Of a stretch of DNA of 64,000 bases, positions 1 through 8,696 are shown piece after piece. Every line of letters begins with the position of its first letter. Within the stretch, counting starts at the first letter, position 1. Origin of the DNA: Sphingomonas sp. Leaf67 (GTDB lineage Bacteria > Pseudomonadota > Alphaproteobacteria > Sphingomonadales > Sphingomonadaceae); the NCBI RefSeq assembly GCF_001421965.1, contig NZ_LMLP01000025.1, positions 62,001-126,000 on the forward strand. The letters run 5' to 3'. Made by a program: the position numbers and the translations under genes. The notes under the pieces are model-generated. The model made no database searches. It was not told the origin of the DNA and saw nothing but the letters and a program-made list of their open reading frames with translations.

Positions 1-986
1 GAGCAGTTCGCGGCGTCGCCCTGCGCCTCGTTCTGGGCGGTGCCGCGAACCGGGGTCGGACGGTTGCAGAACTCGTTGTTCTCGAAATTGTTGACAGTTT
101 CGAACTGCTGTTCGTTCAGATCGATGCGGATCGGATTGGCGGGCGACGCGCTGGCGTTCGCCGGGATCACGCCGGTGCCGAACAGGGTGCGCATGTCACC
201 CACCGATACCGCACGATAGAAGTTGTTGCGGTTCTCGTTGTAATGGCCCGACACCCGGATGAAGTCGCCATTGTCGCCAAGCGGCTGATAGATGCCGGCG
301 TTGAACTGCTGCTTGCGGATTTCGCCGGGGCCACGGAACTTGTCGTTCGACGCGGTCGACGCCGACAGGAAGGCGCGGGTGCCGAACGAGGTCAGGTTGC
401 CGGTTTCGATCAGGCCGAACACGCGGTGGAAATCGAAATCGCCGTACGATGCGACCATCGTCGCCGACAGCGTTTCCGACGGGATCAGCGTGCGATAGTT
501 GATCGTGCCGCCGGCCGCCGATGCGGTCGGGCTGTCGATGTCGGTCGCGCCGAGGTTCACGTTAATCTCGTCGACCAGTTCGGGATCGAGCTGCTGGTTC
601 GAATAGATCGCGTAGTTGCCTGAATCGTTCAGCGGGAAACCGTCGAACGTCAGCGAGACGCGGTTGCCGTCGAAGCCGCGGATACGGATGTTGCCGCCCG
701 ACGAACCGAACGGATCGCTCTGCGTGAAGTTGACGCCGGGAACGATGTTCAGTGCGTCGAGCACCGTGTTTCCGGGGGTCTGCTTGGCAAGAAATTCCTG
801 ATCGAGCACGACGCGTGCCTTGGGGCCGTCGGGGATCTTGATGCCGTCGACGCCATTGTCGGTGCGGCTGCCGGTGACGACGATGTCTTCCGATTCGAAA
901 TCGGTCGAACCGGTCGATTGCGCGAAGGCCGAGGCCGGGAGCAGGAGCGCGGCAAAGGCCACGCCGGCATGGAGCTTGGTGTTCAT
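1..986 (-). CDS. TonB-dependent receptor, N-terminal part (cut by window edge)
   Basis: Outer-membrane receptor that would take up a substrate (unknown here) using TonB energy. About 328 codons are visible. A signal peptide of about 23 residues ends in ASAFAQ. A TonB-box-like stretch (EDIVVTGSR, residues about 34-42) follows, then a plug domain with the usual IRIRGFDGNRVSLTFDGFP pattern. The beta-barrel and C-terminus lie beyond base 1. The ATG at 984-986 is preceded on the minus strand by AAGGGG at good spacing, which fixes the start. The 152-base gap to ligA upstream must hold its promoter. The plug resembles ordinary TonB-dependent receptors of sphingomonads; the ligand cannot be inferred. 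Confidence 0.9.
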   Translation of the reverse strand, partial: MNTKLHAGVAFAALLLPASAFAQSTGSTDFESEDIVVTGSRTDNGVDGIKIPDGPKARVVLDQEFLAKQTPGNTVLDALNIVPGVNFTQSDPFGSSGGNIRIRGFDGNRVSLTFDGFPLNDSGNYAIYSNQQLDPELVDEINVNLGATDIDSPTASAAGGTINYRTLIPSETLSATMVASYGDFDFHRVFGLIETGNLTSFGTRAFLSASTASNDKFRGPGEIRKQQFNAGIYQPLGDNGDFIRVSGHYNENRNNFYRAVSVGDMRTLFGTGVIPANASASPANPIRIDLNEQQFETVNNFENNEFCNRPTPVRGTAQNEAQGDAANC

Positions 987-1138
987 AGGTCCCCTTGGAA
1001 TCGCAAATGGGTGGCGCGACTCTCTCGCTGGTTCAGGCGGTGCGCTTCACCGTCCCGGCGCCAATGAACGTCCCATATTTCTATTTTGCGACAACCGGAA
1101 GCGGGGGCATCAGTCTGTTTTGATGCGTTGCAAAAACA

Positions 1139-3277
1139 TCACGTCGTCGCGCCGGATACGATCGCCGACCATGCGGCTTCGTCGATCACGCGGATACCCA
1201 GTTCCTCTGCCTTGGCCCGTTTCGATCCGGCATCGGCACCGACCACGACCAGATCGGTCTTCTTCGACACCGACCCGGCGACGCGGGCGCCCAGCGCATC
1301 GGCCTGCGCCTTGGCCTCGTCGCGGCTGAGGGTTTCGAGCTTGCCGGTGAAGACGACGGTCTTGCCGGTCAGTTCGCTCTGCGTCGTCGCATGGGCGATG
1401 TCGTCGGGGCGGACCTCGCGCAGCAGGTCGGCGACGACGTCACGATTATGTTTTTCGGCAAAGAAGGCGAGCAGCGCGTCGGCGACTTCGGGGCCGATCC
1501 CCGCCGTCTCGACCGCGGCGACCAGCGCGCGGCCGCGGCGCAGCGTGAATTTGCGGTCGTTCTCGCCGATTGCCGGCTGGGTGATGCGGCGGACATGGAG
1601 CGCGCGGCGGATCATCGCGGCGAAGTCCTTTGCCGAAGTCCAGCGGCGGGCGAGGTCGCGCGCGGTCACTTCGCCGACATGGCGGATGCCGAGCGCGAAC
1701 AGGAACCGGTCGAGTCCGATCGTGCGGCGCGCGTCGATCGCCGTCAGCAGCTTGGTCACGACGAGGTCTGACATGCGCTCGCGCTGGACCAGCGCTTCGC
1801 GGTGGGTGTGCAGGCGGAAGATGTCGGCGGGCGAGGCGATCAGCCCGTCGCGGAAGAATTCCTCGACCCGGACCAGCCCGAGTCCCGCAATGTCAAAGGC
1901 GTGGCGCGAGACGAAATGGATCAGCCGTTCGACCCGTTGCGCCGGGCAGACGAGGCCGCCGGTGCAGCGCACCACGACTTCGCCCTCGCCGCGCTCGGCG
2001 AGCGAGCCGCATTCGGGGCATTCGGTCGGGAACGCCCAAGGATCGCGGACGTCGTCGCGGGTCAGGTTGTCAACGATCTGCGGGATGACGTCGCCGGCGC
2101 GCTGCACGACGACGCGGTCGCCGGGACGCGCGCCCAGCCGCTCGATCTCATCGGCATTGTGCAGCGTGGCGTTGGTGACGACGACGCCGCCGACCGTCAC
2201 CGGCTCCAGCCGCGCGACGGGGGTGAGCGCGCCGGTGCGGCCGACCTGGATATCGATCGCCTTCAGCGTGGTCTGGGCGCGTTCGGCGGGGAATTTGTGG
2301 GCGATCGCCCAGCGCGGCGCGCGGCCGACGAACCCCAGCCGCTCCTGCCAGTCGAGCCGGTCGAGCTTGTAGACGACGCCGTCGATATCGAACGGCAGGT
2401 CGGCGCGGCTCCCCTCGATCGCGCGATAGACGGCCAGTGCTTCGGTCGCGCCGTCGCAGCGCTGAAAGGCGTCGGCGATCGGGAAGCCCCAGTCCTTCAA
2501 CACCGCAACGACACCGGCTTGGGTGTCGGCGGGAAGCGCGGTGATTTCGCCCCAGCCATGCGCGAGGAATTTGAGCGGGCGCGCGGCGGTGACGGCGGCG
2601 TCCTTTTGCCGGAGCGACCCGGCGGCGGCGTTGCGCGGGTTGGCGAACTGGCGCGCCTTGGCCGGGTCGACCGCATCGGCCAGCAGGCGCGCGTTGAGCG
2701 CGGCGAAATCGTCCTTCGCCATATAGACCTCACCGCGCACCTCGAACACGTCGGGGGCGGCGGCGGGCAGGGTTTGCGGAATGTCGGCGATGGTCGCGAC
2801 ATTGGCGGTCACGTCCTCGCCCACCGCGCCGTCGCCGCGGGTCAGTGCGCGGACTAGTTGGCGGCCTTCGTAGCGCAGCGATGCCGAGAGGCCGTCGATC
2901 TTCGGCTCGGCAGTCAGCGATACGGCTTCGTCGTCGGACAGGCGCAGGAAACGGCGGATGCTGGCGACGAATTCGGCGACGTCCGCATCGGCGAAGGCGT
3001 TGTTGAGGCTGAGCATCGGGCGGGCATGGGCAACCTTTGCCAGATGCCCCGACGGCGCGGTGCCGACGCGCAGCGAGGGGGAGTCGGTGCGGACCAGCGT
3101 CGGAAACGCCGCCTCGATCGCGCGATTGCGCCCGGCCAGCGCGTCATAGTCGGCATCGGTCAGCACCGGCGCGTCCGCCCCGTGATAGGCGGCATCCGCC
3201 TCGGCGATCCGTTCGGCCAGTTCGGCCAGTTCGGCGGCGGCTTCGGCTGGCGTGGCGGGCAGGGGGGACGTGGTCAT
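1139..3277 (-). CDS. ligA: NAD-dependent DNA ligase LigA
   Basis: Seals nicks in duplex DNA using NAD+; essential in replication and repair. The protein is 712 residues, normal for the family. The adenylation lysine is K126 in the KIDG motif. The nucleotidyltransferase and OB domains follow, then a zinc finger with C420, C423, C438 and C444 (C-x2-C-x14-C-x5-C), a helix-hairpin-helix region, and a C-terminal BRCT domain from about residue 635 (GKTVVFTGKLETLSRDEA). All key elements look intact. It lies 62 bases downstream of the c-di-GMP gene on the same strand, so the two may share a transcript. The ATG at 3275-3277 is the only sensible start. Confidence 0.97.
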   Translation of the reverse strand: MTTSPLPATPAEAAAELAELAERIAEADAAYHGADAPVLTDADYDALAGRNRAIEAAFPTLVRTDSPSLRVGTAPSGHLAKVAHARPMLSLNNAFADADVAEFVASIRRFLRLSDDEAVSLTAEPKIDGLSASLRYEGRQLVRALTRGDGAVGEDVTANVATIADIPQTLPAAAPDVFEVRGEVYMAKDDFAALNARLLADAVDPAKARQFANPRNAAAGSLRQKDAAVTAARPLKFLAHGWGEITALPADTQAGVVAVLKDWGFPIADAFQRCDGATEALAVYRAIEGSRADLPFDIDGVVYKLDRLDWQERLGFVGRAPRWAIAHKFPAERAQTTLKAIDIQVGRTGALTPVARLEPVTVGGVVVTNATLHNADEIERLGARPGDRVVVQRAGDVIPQIVDNLTRDDVRDPWAFPTECPECGSLAERGEGEVVVRCTGGLVCPAQRVERLIHFVSRHAFDIAGLGLVRVEEFFRDGLIASPADIFRLHTHREALVQRERMSDLVVTKLLTAIDARRTIGLDRFLFALGIRHVGEVTARDLARRWTSAKDFAAMIRRALHVRRITQPAIGENDRKFTLRRGRALVAAVETAGIGPEVADALLAFFAEKHNRDVVADLLREVRPDDIAHATTQSELTGKTVVFTGKLETLSRDEAKAQADALGARVAGSVSKKTDLVVVGADAGSKRAKAEELGIRVIDEAAWSAIVSGATT

Positions 3278-3339
3278 GTCCGGATCGCTACCCGGTCGGC
3301 GGGCCGGCGATCAAGGGGAAGGGGCAGTGTCGGCGTGCT

Positions 3340-5373
3340 TCATTCCTTGCGGCGGATGGTTATGCGGCGTTCGACCACGATCGGGCGGTCGAAATGGAGG
3401 CCGGCGCGGCCATCCTCCGCCCAGCGGATCGTCGCGGCAGCCCAGTGGCCGCCGCCGGTATCGATCCGGACGACCGATCCGATCGCGGCTTCGCCGAAAT
3501 CGACCAGATCGATCAGCGCGCCGGTGGTCGACAGGTCGCGGATGCGCGCCGGGCGGGTGCGACCACCCAGTTCGATCGTGGTCGATCGCAGCATCCGCGT
3601 CCGTGCCGCGCGTTCCGCCTTTGGCCCCTGTGGGGTCAACGCGCCGCCTTCGTTCAACAGTCGCGCGGCGGCGGTGGCACCGTCGAGCGGCGCGCCATAG
3701 ACCAGGCCCTGCACGTCGGTGCAGCCAAGGTCGCGCAGGACCGCCAGTTCGTCATGATATTCGATGCCCTTGGCCGTCGTGACGATACCGAGCTGGTCGG
3801 CGAGCGTCACGATCGAGCGGACCACGGCGGCGTTGCGTCCTTCGGGATCGCTGACGCCGCGCACGAACGACCGGTCGATCTTGATCCGGTCGAACGGCAG
3901 GCGGCGCAGGCAGGTCATCGACGCCTGTCCCGCCCCGAAATCGTCGAGCGCGAGGCGGATGCCGATCCCCTGCAACGCGGCGAAGGTCGCGACGGCGGCC
4001 CGCATGTCGCGAAGCACGCTCGCCTCCGCAATGCTTAATTCCAGCCGTTCGGCGGGCAGCCCGGAGCGCGCGACGGCGTTGGCCAGGATGGCGGTCAGCG
4101 CCGGATCGGCGAGTTGCGCGCCCGACAAATGGACCGACAGCCGCGTGGCTTCCGGCCAGGACGCCGCATCGTGACAGGCGGTGCGCAGGACCCATTCGCC
4201 GATCTGCCCGGTCAGCTTGCATTCCTCCGCCACGCCGAGGACATCCTGCGGCGGCACGGTGCCGCGGGTCGGATGGTCCCAGCGTACCAGCGCCTCGAAC
4301 CCAGTGATCCGCCCGTCTTCCAGCGCGACGACCGGTTGATAGACGATGCGCAATTGGTCGCGCGACAGGGCGACGCGCAGGTCGTCCGCCATCTGCTGGC
4401 GCGATCGCGCACCTTCGAGCAGCGTATCATGGAAGAAGCGGTGGACCCCGCGTCCGGCATCCTTGGCGGCATACAGAGCGAGATCGGCGTGGCTGACCAG
4501 CATGTCGGGGGTGGCCCCGTCGTCGGGCGATACGGCGATGCCGACCGAACAGCCGATCGATACCGTATGGCCGTTCAGGAAATAGGGTTGCGACAGCGAC
4601 GCGATGATCGCCTGCGCCAGCGTCGCCATCTGCGTCCGGTTGCCCATGCGCGGCAGGACGACCTGAAATTCGTCGCCGCCCAGCCGCCCGACGAGCCCGG
4701 CATCGTCGACGACGCGGAGCAGCCGTTCGGCGACCTGTTTGAGCAGCGCGTCGCCGACCGGATGGCCGAGCGTGTCGTTCACCGCCTTGAACCGGTCGAG
4801 ATCGAGCAGGAACAGCGCGGTGCCGTCATAGCCCGGCTGCGCCAGCGTCTGTTCGAGTGAAATATGCATCCGCTGGCGATTGGCTAGGCCGGTCAGGCTG
4901 TCGAACAGCGCGAGGCGGGTGATCTCCGCATCCGATTCGCGCACCGCCGCCATGTCGGTGCCGGTGCCGACGAACCCCTCGAACCGGCCGAACGGATCGG
5001 TGAACGGGCTGCCCGATACGCTCCAGCTCCAGTTGCACTCGCCGGTGATGGCCGGGGTGACGGCGTAACCGGTGAACGCGGTGCGGGCCGACAGGTGAAA
5101 GGCGAGGGTGCGTTCCGGATTATCCGGTGCGGTTTCACCCCCGGCGATCCGCAACAAATCGGTAAGCGCGGAGCCGACCGGGTCGATGTCGGCTGCGGCG
5201 AATACGCCGACGATCTTGTCGCTCAGATAGGTGACGCGGCCGTTGCGATCGGTCTGCCAGAACCAGTTCGGGCCGTGATCCTCCGCCTCGCGCAGCAGCC
5301 GGACGGCACGCTCGGCGGGCAGGCCGGCCGAATCGTCCGGCCGCTGCACCCACGATCGCAACGTTGCCTTCAT
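3340..5373 (-). CDS. PAS-GGDEF-EAL-PilZ cyclic di-GMP signalling protein
   Basis: Predicted cytoplasmic c-di-GMP protein of about 677 residues with no membrane segment. In order: a PAS-like sensor (about 30-140, NWFWQTDRNGRVTYLS), GGDEF (motif at 232-236), EAL (motif 360-362, with E450, DD 477-478 and K498 present) and a PilZ-like C-terminus from about 585 with the DLSTTG signature. The GGDEF half has no RxxD I-site at the usual position. In the EAL half, the asparagine of the VNxS metal-binding motif is a histidine (H415, VHLSGAQ), so phosphodiesterase activity is uncertain. The start chosen is the ATG at 5371-5373. An ATG at 5428-5430 would add 19 residues, and longer versions would run into fumarase. 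It is divergent from fumarase, with ligA downstream. Confidence 0.9.
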   Translation of the reverse strand: MKATLRSWVQRPDDSAGLPAERAVRLLREAEDHGPNWFWQTDRNGRVTYLSDKIVGVFAAADIDPVGSALTDLLRIAGGETAPDNPERTLAFHLSARTAFTGYAVTPAITGECNWSWSVSGSPFTDPFGRFEGFVGTGTDMAAVRESDAEITRLALFDSLTGLANRQRMHISLEQTLAQPGYDGTALFLLDLDRFKAVNDTLGHPVGDALLKQVAERLLRVVDDAGLVGRLGGDEFQVVLPRMGNRTQMATLAQAIIASLSQPYFLNGHTVSIGCSVGIAVSPDDGATPDMLVSHADLALYAAKDAGRGVHRFFHDTLLEGARSRQQMADDLRVALSRDQLRIVYQPVVALEDGRITGFEALVRWDHPTRGTVPPQDVLGVAEECKLTGQIGEWVLRTACHDAASWPEATRLSVHLSGAQLADPALTAILANAVARSGLPAERLELSIAEASVLRDMRAAVATFAALQGIGIRLALDDFGAGQASMTCLRRLPFDRIKIDRSFVRGVSDPEGRNAAVVRSIVTLADQLGIVTTAKGIEYHDELAVLRDLGCTDVQGLVYGAPLDGATAAARLLNEGGALTPQGPKAERAARTRMLRSTTIELGGRTRPARIRDLSTTGALIDLVDFGEAAIGSVVRIDTGGGHWAAATIRWAEDGRAGLHFDRPIVVERRITIRRKE

Positions 5374-5485
5374 TCCGCCGATCGCCAACTGTCCGTCCCT
5401 TTCCGTATCGGGGCGATGATAGCGGCGCATCGTGAACGAATTCTTTGCAACGGGCCGCTTCCTGCCTGTAGGGCAGTATGGAAAA

Positions 5486-7021
5486 ATGACCGATATGGAC
5501 CCTGCGATGACCATCACCGAAGCCGATCTGATCGACAGCGTGGCCGATGCGCTGCAATTCATCAGCTACTACCATCCGATGGACTATATCCGCGCGCTCG
5601 GGGAGGCCTATGCCGCCGAAACCTCGCCGGCCGCCAAGGACGCGATTGCGCAGATCCTGACCAACAGCCGGATGTGTGCCGAGGGGCATCGCCCGATCTG
5701 TCAGGATACCGGCATCGTCACCGTGTTCGTCAAATGGGGCCAGAATTGCCGGCTCGACAGCGACCGGTCGTTGCAGGAGGTCGTCGACGAGGGCGTGCGC
5801 CGCGCCTATCTCCACCCGGAGAACAAGCTGCGCGCGTCGATCCTCGCCGATCCGGCGTTCACCAGGCGCAATACCAAGGACAATACGCCGTCGGTGCTGC
5901 ACGTCGAAATGGTGCCGGGCGACAAGGTCCATGTCGATGTCGCGGCCAAGGGCGGTGGCTCCGAAAACAAGTCCAAGTTCAAGATGATGAACCCCAGCGA
6001 TTCGATCGTCGACTGGGTGCTGGAAATGATCCCGCAAATGGGCGCGGGCTGGTGTCCGCCGGGGATGATCGGCATCGGCATCGGCGGCACCGCCGAAAAG
6101 GCGATGGTGCTCGCCAAGGAATCGCTGATGGCCCCGATCGATATGGGCCAGTTGAAGGAACGTGGGGCCCAGACCGATATCGAGGCGCTGCGGATCGAAT
6201 TGATGGACAAGGTCAACGCCCTCGGCATCGGCGCGCAGGGACTGGGCGGACTGTCGACAGTGCTCGACGTGAAGATCCTCGACTGGCCGACGCACGCCGC
6301 GTCGAAGCCCGTCGCGATGATCCCCAACTGCGCCGCCACCCGCCACGCGCATTTCACGCTGGATGGCAGCGGTCCGGCCTATCTCGAACAGCCGAACCTT
6401 GCCGACTGGCCCGACGTCAACTGGACCCCGGACAAGGCCGCGATCCGCGTCGATCTCGACACGCTGACCCCGGACGTCGTCGCAACGTGGAAGCATGGCG
6501 ACCGGCTGTTGCTGAACGGCAAGATGCTGACCGGCCGCGACGCCGCGCACAAGCGGATCGCCGACATGCTGGCGAGGGGCGAGGAACTGCCCGTCGATTT
6601 CCGCGGTCGCGTGATCTATTATGTCGGGCCGGTCGATCCGGTCGGCGAAGAAGTAGTCGGCCCGGCCGGTCCCACCACCGCGACCCGCATGGACAAGTTC
6701 ACCCGCATGATGCTCGACCAGGGCCTGCTGGCGATGGTAGGCAAGGCCGAACGCGGTGCCGACGCGACCAAGGCGATCGCCGAACGCAAGTCCGCGTACC
6801 TGATGGCGGTCGGCGGGGCGGCCTATCTGGTCGCGCGGGCAATCAAGGGGTCGAAGGTCGTCGGGTTCGAGGACCTCGGCATGGAAGCGATCTACGAGTT
6901 CGAGGTGCAGGACTTCCCGGTCACGGTCGCGGTGGATAGCGAAGGGCAGAACGTCCACCACCTCGCGCCCTTGGTGTGGCGCGAGAAGATCGCGAAGGAG
7001 CGGTTGCTCGAAGGGGCGTGA
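5486..7021 (+). CDS. fumA: Class I fumarate hydratase (4Fe-4S)
   Basis: Interconverts fumarate and malate in the TCA cycle, using an oxygen-sensitive 4Fe-4S cluster. About 511 residues. The N-terminal domain carries the cluster cysteines at about C72 (ICQDTG), C190 (GWCPPG) and C282 (NCAATRH). Their spacing (118 and 92) closely matches the spacing in E. coli FumA. The C-terminal beta domain (VGPVDPVGEEVVGPAGPT) is present. ATG 5486 follows GGAAAA at short spacing; ATG 5507 (MTITEAD) is an equally reasonable start that matches the usual family N-terminus. Upstream starts would add an unlike leader. The gene is monocistronic, divergent from the c-di-GMP gene and followed by a palindrome cluster. 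Confidence 0.95.
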   Translation: MTDMDPAMTITEADLIDSVADALQFISYYHPMDYIRALGEAYAAETSPAAKDAIAQILTNSRMCAEGHRPICQDTGIVTVFVKWGQNCRLDSDRSLQEVVDEGVRRAYLHPENKLRASILADPAFTRRNTKDNTPSVLHVEMVPGDKVHVDVAAKGGGSENKSKFKMMNPSDSIVDWVLEMIPQMGAGWCPPGMIGIGIGGTAEKAMVLAKESLMAPIDMGQLKERGAQTDIEALRIELMDKVNALGIGAQGLGGLSTVLDVKILDWPTHAASKPVAMIPNCAATRHAHFTLDGSGPAYLEQPNLADWPDVNWTPDKAAIRVDLDTLTPDVVATWKHGDRLLLNGKMLTGRDAAHKRIADMLARGEELPVDFRGRVIYYVGPVDPVGEEVVGPAGPTTATRMDKFTRMMLDQGLLAMVGKAERGADATKAIAERKSAYLMAVGGAAYLVARAIKGSKVVGFEDLGMEAIYEFEVQDFPVTVAVDSEGQNVHHLAPLVWREKIAKERLLEGA

Positions 7022-7036
7022 TCGTCTTCGGGTAGC

Positions 7037-7078
7037 GCTCCTTTGCCCTTCCCGCGCAGGCGGGAAGGGCAAAGGAGC
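7037..7078. repeat. Perfect 19-bp inverted repeat after fumarase
   Basis: The arms at 7037-7055 and 7060-7078 are perfectly complementary around a GCAG loop and contain TTCCCGCGCAGGCGGGAA at the core. It lies 16 bases after the fumarase stop. There is no T-run on either side, so it is not a classical intrinsic terminator. It may act as an mRNA 3' stabiliser or be a REP-like dispersed palindrome. Confidence 0.8.
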
Positions 7079-7102
7079 GGGCGGCGTGTCCTCACCCATT
7101 CC

Positions 7103-7194
7103 GTCATCCCGGCGAAGGCCGGGATCCAAGGTTCCGCAAACCCCGAACCCGGCGATCGTGCGGCACGGTGGATCCCGGCCTTCGCCGGGATGAC
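7103..7194. repeat. Long inverted repeat (REP/BIME-like) between fum and otsA
   Basis: Arms of about 24 bp (GTCATCCCGGCGAAGGCC... at 7103-7126, and its complement at about 7170-7194) flank a spacer of about 43 bases. Each arm is itself palindromic (CCCGGCGAAGGCCGGG). This GTCATCCCGGCGAAGGCCGGG type of element is common between genes in many proteobacteria, including sphingomonads. No transposase is nearby. A related half-site, CACTTGATCCGGGGTCC, follows at about 7231-7250. Confidence 0.8.
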
Positions 7195-7313
7195 GAAAGG
7201 GTCAGCACGTTGCTTTCCTTTCACTACGTCACCCCGCACTTGATCCGGGGTCCCTTTTCTTCTGCGCAACGTCAGCGAACGACAGGATCCCGGCTCAAAC
7301 CCGGGCAGCCGGC

Positions 7314-8696
7314 TCAGCCGTCATTCGTCTCCGCCGTCAGCGCATCGATGAACCGCTTGCGCCACCAGATGACATCCTCATTGACGACATTGTCGATCAT
7401 CCCCTGCCACCGCTCGATCCGTTCGGCGCGGGGCATGCGCAGCGCCTTGTCGATCGCGTCGGCCATGTCCTCGGCGCTGTACGGGTTCACCATCAGCGCG
7501 CCGACCGCCAGCTGCTGCGCGGCACCGGCAAAGCGCGACAGGATCAGCACGCCGGGATCGCGCGGGTCCTGTGCCGCGACATATTCCTTGGCGACCAGAT
7601 TCATGCCGTCGCGAAGTGGCGTCACCAGCCCGATACGGGCGGCACGATAGATGCCGGCCAGCACTTCGCGCGGATAGCCCTTGTTCACGTACCGGATCGG
7701 CACCCAGTCGGTATCGGCATACGCGCCGTTGATCCGGCCCGATTGCTGTTCCAGCGTGTTGCGAATGTCGCGATACGTCTGCACCGCCGTACGCGACGGC
7801 GGCGCGATCTGGAGCAGGTAGACAAGCGCGCGGCGATCGGGATGGTTCTGCAGGAACCGTTCATAGCCGGCGAAGCGTTCGGGCAACCCCTTCGAATAAT
7901 CGAGCCGGTCGACCCCGACGATCAGGCTGCGCCCGACCGCGCTTTCGAGCTGGTTCAGCTGCGCCGCGCGCGCCACCGGGCCGGAGGCACCGGCGATGAA
8001 GTCCTTCGCCTCGATCCCGATCGGGCAACTGATCGCACGGATCGTTCGCCCGCCGACGGTGACCGAATTGCCGTCGATCGAACCACCCATTTCCTCGCGG
8101 ACATAGTTGAAGAAACTGTCGAGCCACTCCTCGTTCTGGAACCCGATCACGTCATAGGCGAACAGTGCCTCGACCATGCGCCGATGATCGGGCAGCGCGG
8201 TCAGCAACCGGCGCGGCGGCCACGGAATGTGCAGGAAGAAACCGATCCGGTTGGTGATCCCCTGTTGCCGCAGCACCCAGCCCAGCGGGATCATGTGATA
8301 GTCATGGACCCAGATCAGGTCGTCAGGCTCGATATGCGGACCGATTCGCTCGCCGAATACCCGGTTGACGCGCTCATAGCCGCCCTGGAAATCGCGTTCG
8401 AACTCGGTCAGGTCGAGGCGGTAGTGGAATAGCGGCCACAGGGTGCGGTTGGCATAGCCGTCATAATATTCCTCGACGTCCTGTTCGGACAGATCCATCA
8501 CCGCGCTGGTGACGCCGCCATAGGTCTGGAACCGCAGCTCGCGATTGTCGCCGGTCTCGCCCGACCAGCCGAACCAGATGCCGTCCTCTTCCGCCAATGC
8601 GGCGTTGAGCGCGACGGCAAGGCCACCCTGCGCCCCGCCGCCGGTGCCGGGCTGGGGAGCCTGCACCCGGTTCGAGATGACGATCAAACGGCTCAT
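7314..8696 (-). CDS. otsA: Trehalose-6-phosphate synthase OtsA
   Basis: Transfers glucose from a UDP-sugar to glucose-6-phosphate to make trehalose-6-phosphate. It is a GT20 cytoplasmic enzyme, about 460 residues, full length. Recognisable motifs are the N-terminal SRLIVISNRV strand, WVHDYHMIPL, GVDRLDYSKGLPERF and TPLRDGMNLVAKEYVA with the downstream LSRFAGAA. The ATG at 8694-8696 overlaps the stop of the GH15 gene (ATGA); a 5-codon upstream extension is less likely. It is the last gene of an otsB-GH15-otsA operon, in which synthase and phosphatase make trehalose for osmotic and desiccation protection. Confidence 0.95.
   Translation of the reverse strand: MSRLIVISNRVQAPQPGTGGGAQGGLAVALNAALAEEDGIWFGWSGETGDNRELRFQTYGGVTSAVMDLSEQDVEEYYDGYANRTLWPLFHYRLDLTEFERDFQGGYERVNRVFGERIGPHIEPDDLIWVHDYHMIPLGWVLRQQGITNRIGFFLHIPWPPRRLLTALPDHRRMVEALFAYDVIGFQNEEWLDSFFNYVREEMGGSIDGNSVTVGGRTIRAISCPIGIEAKDFIAGASGPVARAAQLNQLESAVGRSLIVGVDRLDYSKGLPERFAGYERFLQNHPDRRALVYLLQIAPPSRTAVQTYRDIRNTLEQQSGRINGAYADTDWVPIRYVNKGYPREVLAGIYRAARIGLVTPLRDGMNLVAKEYVAAQDPRDPGVLILSRFAGAAQQLAVGALMVNPYSAEDMADAIDKALRMPRAERIERWQGMIDNVVNEDVIWWRKRFIDALTAETNDG

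Noticed and set aside
1086..2372. Long plus-strand open frame antisense to ligA
   Set aside because: It is the mirror of a strongly conserved gene in GC-rich DNA; the protein is Arg/Ser/Pro-rich low-complexity with no recognisable domain.
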